Assembly: GCA_020435865.1 (NCBI GenBank)
Contig: JAGQYZ010000110.1
Coordinates: 1-7,653, forward strand
Direction of reading: 5' to 3'
DNA: 7,653 bases
Source of the DNA: Aequorivita sp.
GTDB lineage: Bacteria; Bacteroidota; Bacteroidia; Flavobacteriales; Flavobacteriaceae
In this document: positions 6,709-7,653 of the stretch, piece by piece
Layout of the letters: the number at the start of each line of letters is the position of its first letter
How positions within the stretch are numbered: the stretch's first letter is position 1
Notes under the pieces: model-generated
Databases searched by the model: none
What the model was told of the DNA's origin: nothing
Seen by the model: only the letters and a program-made list of their open reading frames with translations
Program-made: the position numbers and the translations under genes

Positions 6709-7560
6709 CTAGAACTCTAATTCAAAATAAAGACTGCTCTCTGGGTTTAACTCTGTAACGTCCTCCCCTTTCAGTACTTCTCCGTTTGCATTCATCAATT
6801 TTAAATTGATTTTCCAATAGCCCGTCATGGTTAATGATAGTTTACCATTATACATTTTGGTTGTGGCGTTGTAAGTCAAGTCTTCATTATTCGGCGAACT
6901 GTGGTTGCCCATTCCCGGCATTCTGGGATCAACGGTTATTTTGTAGTTTTCAACCATAGGAAAGCTCATCATGTTTTCCATTTTATATAGTACAGCTTGA
7001 AAATCATTAATTGCAACTTTAGGGTCTTTGGGATTAACATAGGCCAAAATGTAACGCGTATCATCACTGCCCATAAATACTTGTGTTTTATTCAAGCCAT
7101 CTGCTGGTTGTGAAACATCAACCATCATAGCCTCTTCCATTGCTTGACCGTTAAGATTATAGTTAAGCATTACTTCCCAATATTCAGTGTCATTGCCCGC
7201 CATTTGAAAAACAATGTACCCTTTGTAAACGCTACTTTCTTCAGTATTGCTCAACAAAGTGTGTGGCGCAGAATGTTCCATGGTTTCCATATGCATCATC
7301 GGCATCCAGGTTGGAGCAGCGTTGGTAACGTATTTGTCACTTGCCATATCTTTAATTCTGATGGAAATTTCATTGTATCCCACTTCAAGGTTTGTTTTAT
7401 CTGTATAGATTTCAACGGAATGATCCGCTTGTGAAAATTCATAAATTTTAGTCAAACCTTCCACTGGGTTTGAAACTACTGGATCATCATTATCCTCGGA
7501 ACAACTTACGAATGAGATTGACAATATGATGATTGCGAAAATATATTTTAGTGTTTTCAT
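6709..7560 (-). CDS. Lipoprotein with two tandem YtkA/FixH-like Met/His modules
   Basis: With ATG at 7560 the product has 283 residues. Residues 1-19 are a signal peptide and Cys20 (SFVSC) the lipidation site; an upstream TTG at 7581 would only add seven residues before it. The sequence after the cysteine, SEDNDD, is acidic like Bacteroidota lipoprotein export signals, so the protein may reach the cell surface. Two modules follow (about 46-150 and 168-283). Each has an MPxM motif (86-89; 214-217), then HSxP (96-99; 220-223), then YxGx5M (112-120; 237-245), then a YW pair (127-128; 248-249). The first also has a Met/His cluster (MHMETMEH). This pattern resembles the YtkA/FixH-like fold found in metal-related proteins; copper binding is inference. 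The gene starts 24 bases after a TonB-dependent receptor and probably shares its transcript. Confidence 0.88.
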   Translation of the reverse strand: MKTLKYIFAIIILSISFVSCSEDNDDPVVSNPVEGLTKIYEFSQADHSVEIYTDKTNLEVGYNEISIRIKDMASDKYVTNAAPTWMPMMHMETMEHSAPHTLLSNTEESSVYKGYIVFQMAGNDTEYWEVMLNYNLNGQAMEEAMMVDVSQPADGLNKTQVFMGSDDTRYILAYVNPKDPKVAINDFQAVLYKMENMMSFPMVENYKITVDPRMPGMGNHSSPNNEDLTYNATTKMYNGKLSLTMTGYWKINLKLMNANGEVLKGEDVTELNPESSLYFELEF

Positions 7561-7584
7561 TTTTATAATATTTGTTTTCAATAA

Positions 7585-7653
7585 TTAATTGATTGAATAA
7601 GAAATGGTTAAATAAAGGTTTCTGCCCATCCGCGGAATGTTGTTCCAGTCGGT
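7585..7653 (-). CDS. TonB-dependent outer-membrane receptor, C-terminal end only (5' part outside window)
   Basis: Reading the minus strand from the right edge, 22 codons are open and end in TAA at 7587-7585. The peptide finishes with GRNLYLTISYSIN: alternating hydrophobic residues with aromatics near the end, as in the last beta-strand of an outer-membrane barrel. The preceding WNNIPRMGRN is of the kind seen at the ends of Bacteroidota TonB-dependent receptors. These proteins import bound substrates such as siderophores, metals, vitamins or glycans across the outer membrane, using energy from TonB. The substrate cannot be told from this fragment, but the Met/His-containing lipoprotein 24 bases downstream hints at a metal. 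The family call rests on only 22 residues plus context. Confidence 0.7.
   Translation of the reverse strand, partial: TDWNNIPRMGRNLYLTISYSIN

Noticed and set aside
7144..7434. A 96-codon plus-strand open frame opposite the two-module lipoprotein gene.
   Set aside because: It is antisense to a gene with a clear signal peptide and repeated motifs; its His- and Phe-rich translation simply mirrors the Met-rich codons of the other strand.

Overview
The window is an ordinary, AT-rich stretch of chromosome from a Bacteroidota member, most likely of the family Flavobacteriaceae; the genus cannot be fixed from the sequence. The evidence is a fused SecD-SecF protein of about 1,000 residues, a TonB-dependent receptor end, lipoproteins with Bacteroidota-style signals, genes without Shine-Dalgarno sequences, and a promoter of the Bacteroidota type (TTG, 20 bases, TAnnTTTG) in front of secDF.

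Plus strand, 1-2689: four genes in a row read rightwards. They are the 3' part of cysS (cysteinyl-tRNA synthetase, cut by the window edge), yidD (membrane insertion efficiency factor, starting 7 bases after cysS), lgt (prolipoprotein diacylglyceryl transferase) and a DUF192 lipoprotein. Their close spacing suggests one transcript, which ends at a strong symmetric hairpin at 2733-2767 shared with the convergent secDF gene.

Minus strand, 2787-7653: read leftwards from the right edge, the order is the last 22 codons of a TonB-dependent receptor, a lipoprotein with two repeated Met/His-containing YtkA/FixH-like modules, a perfect 11-bp terminator hairpin, a 204-residue membrane-anchored protein of unknown function, and then secDF with its own promoter. 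The receptor and lipoprotein look like a two-gene outer-membrane unit, perhaps for a metal such as copper.

The theme is envelope biogenesis. SecDF drives late steps of export, YidD assists membrane protein insertion, Lgt attaches lipid to prolipoproteins, and two lipoproteins that would be Lgt substrates lie in the same window. No mobile element, CRISPR array, tRNA or rRNA was seen, and no clearly new defence or biosynthetic system. The parts least explained by known families are the duplicated lipoprotein, and the 204-residue protein, whose periplasmic segment resembles part of the SecD P1 region. No gene-free stretch exceeds 300 bases; the longest gap, 5835-6024, holds the secDF promoter and a possible weak terminator.
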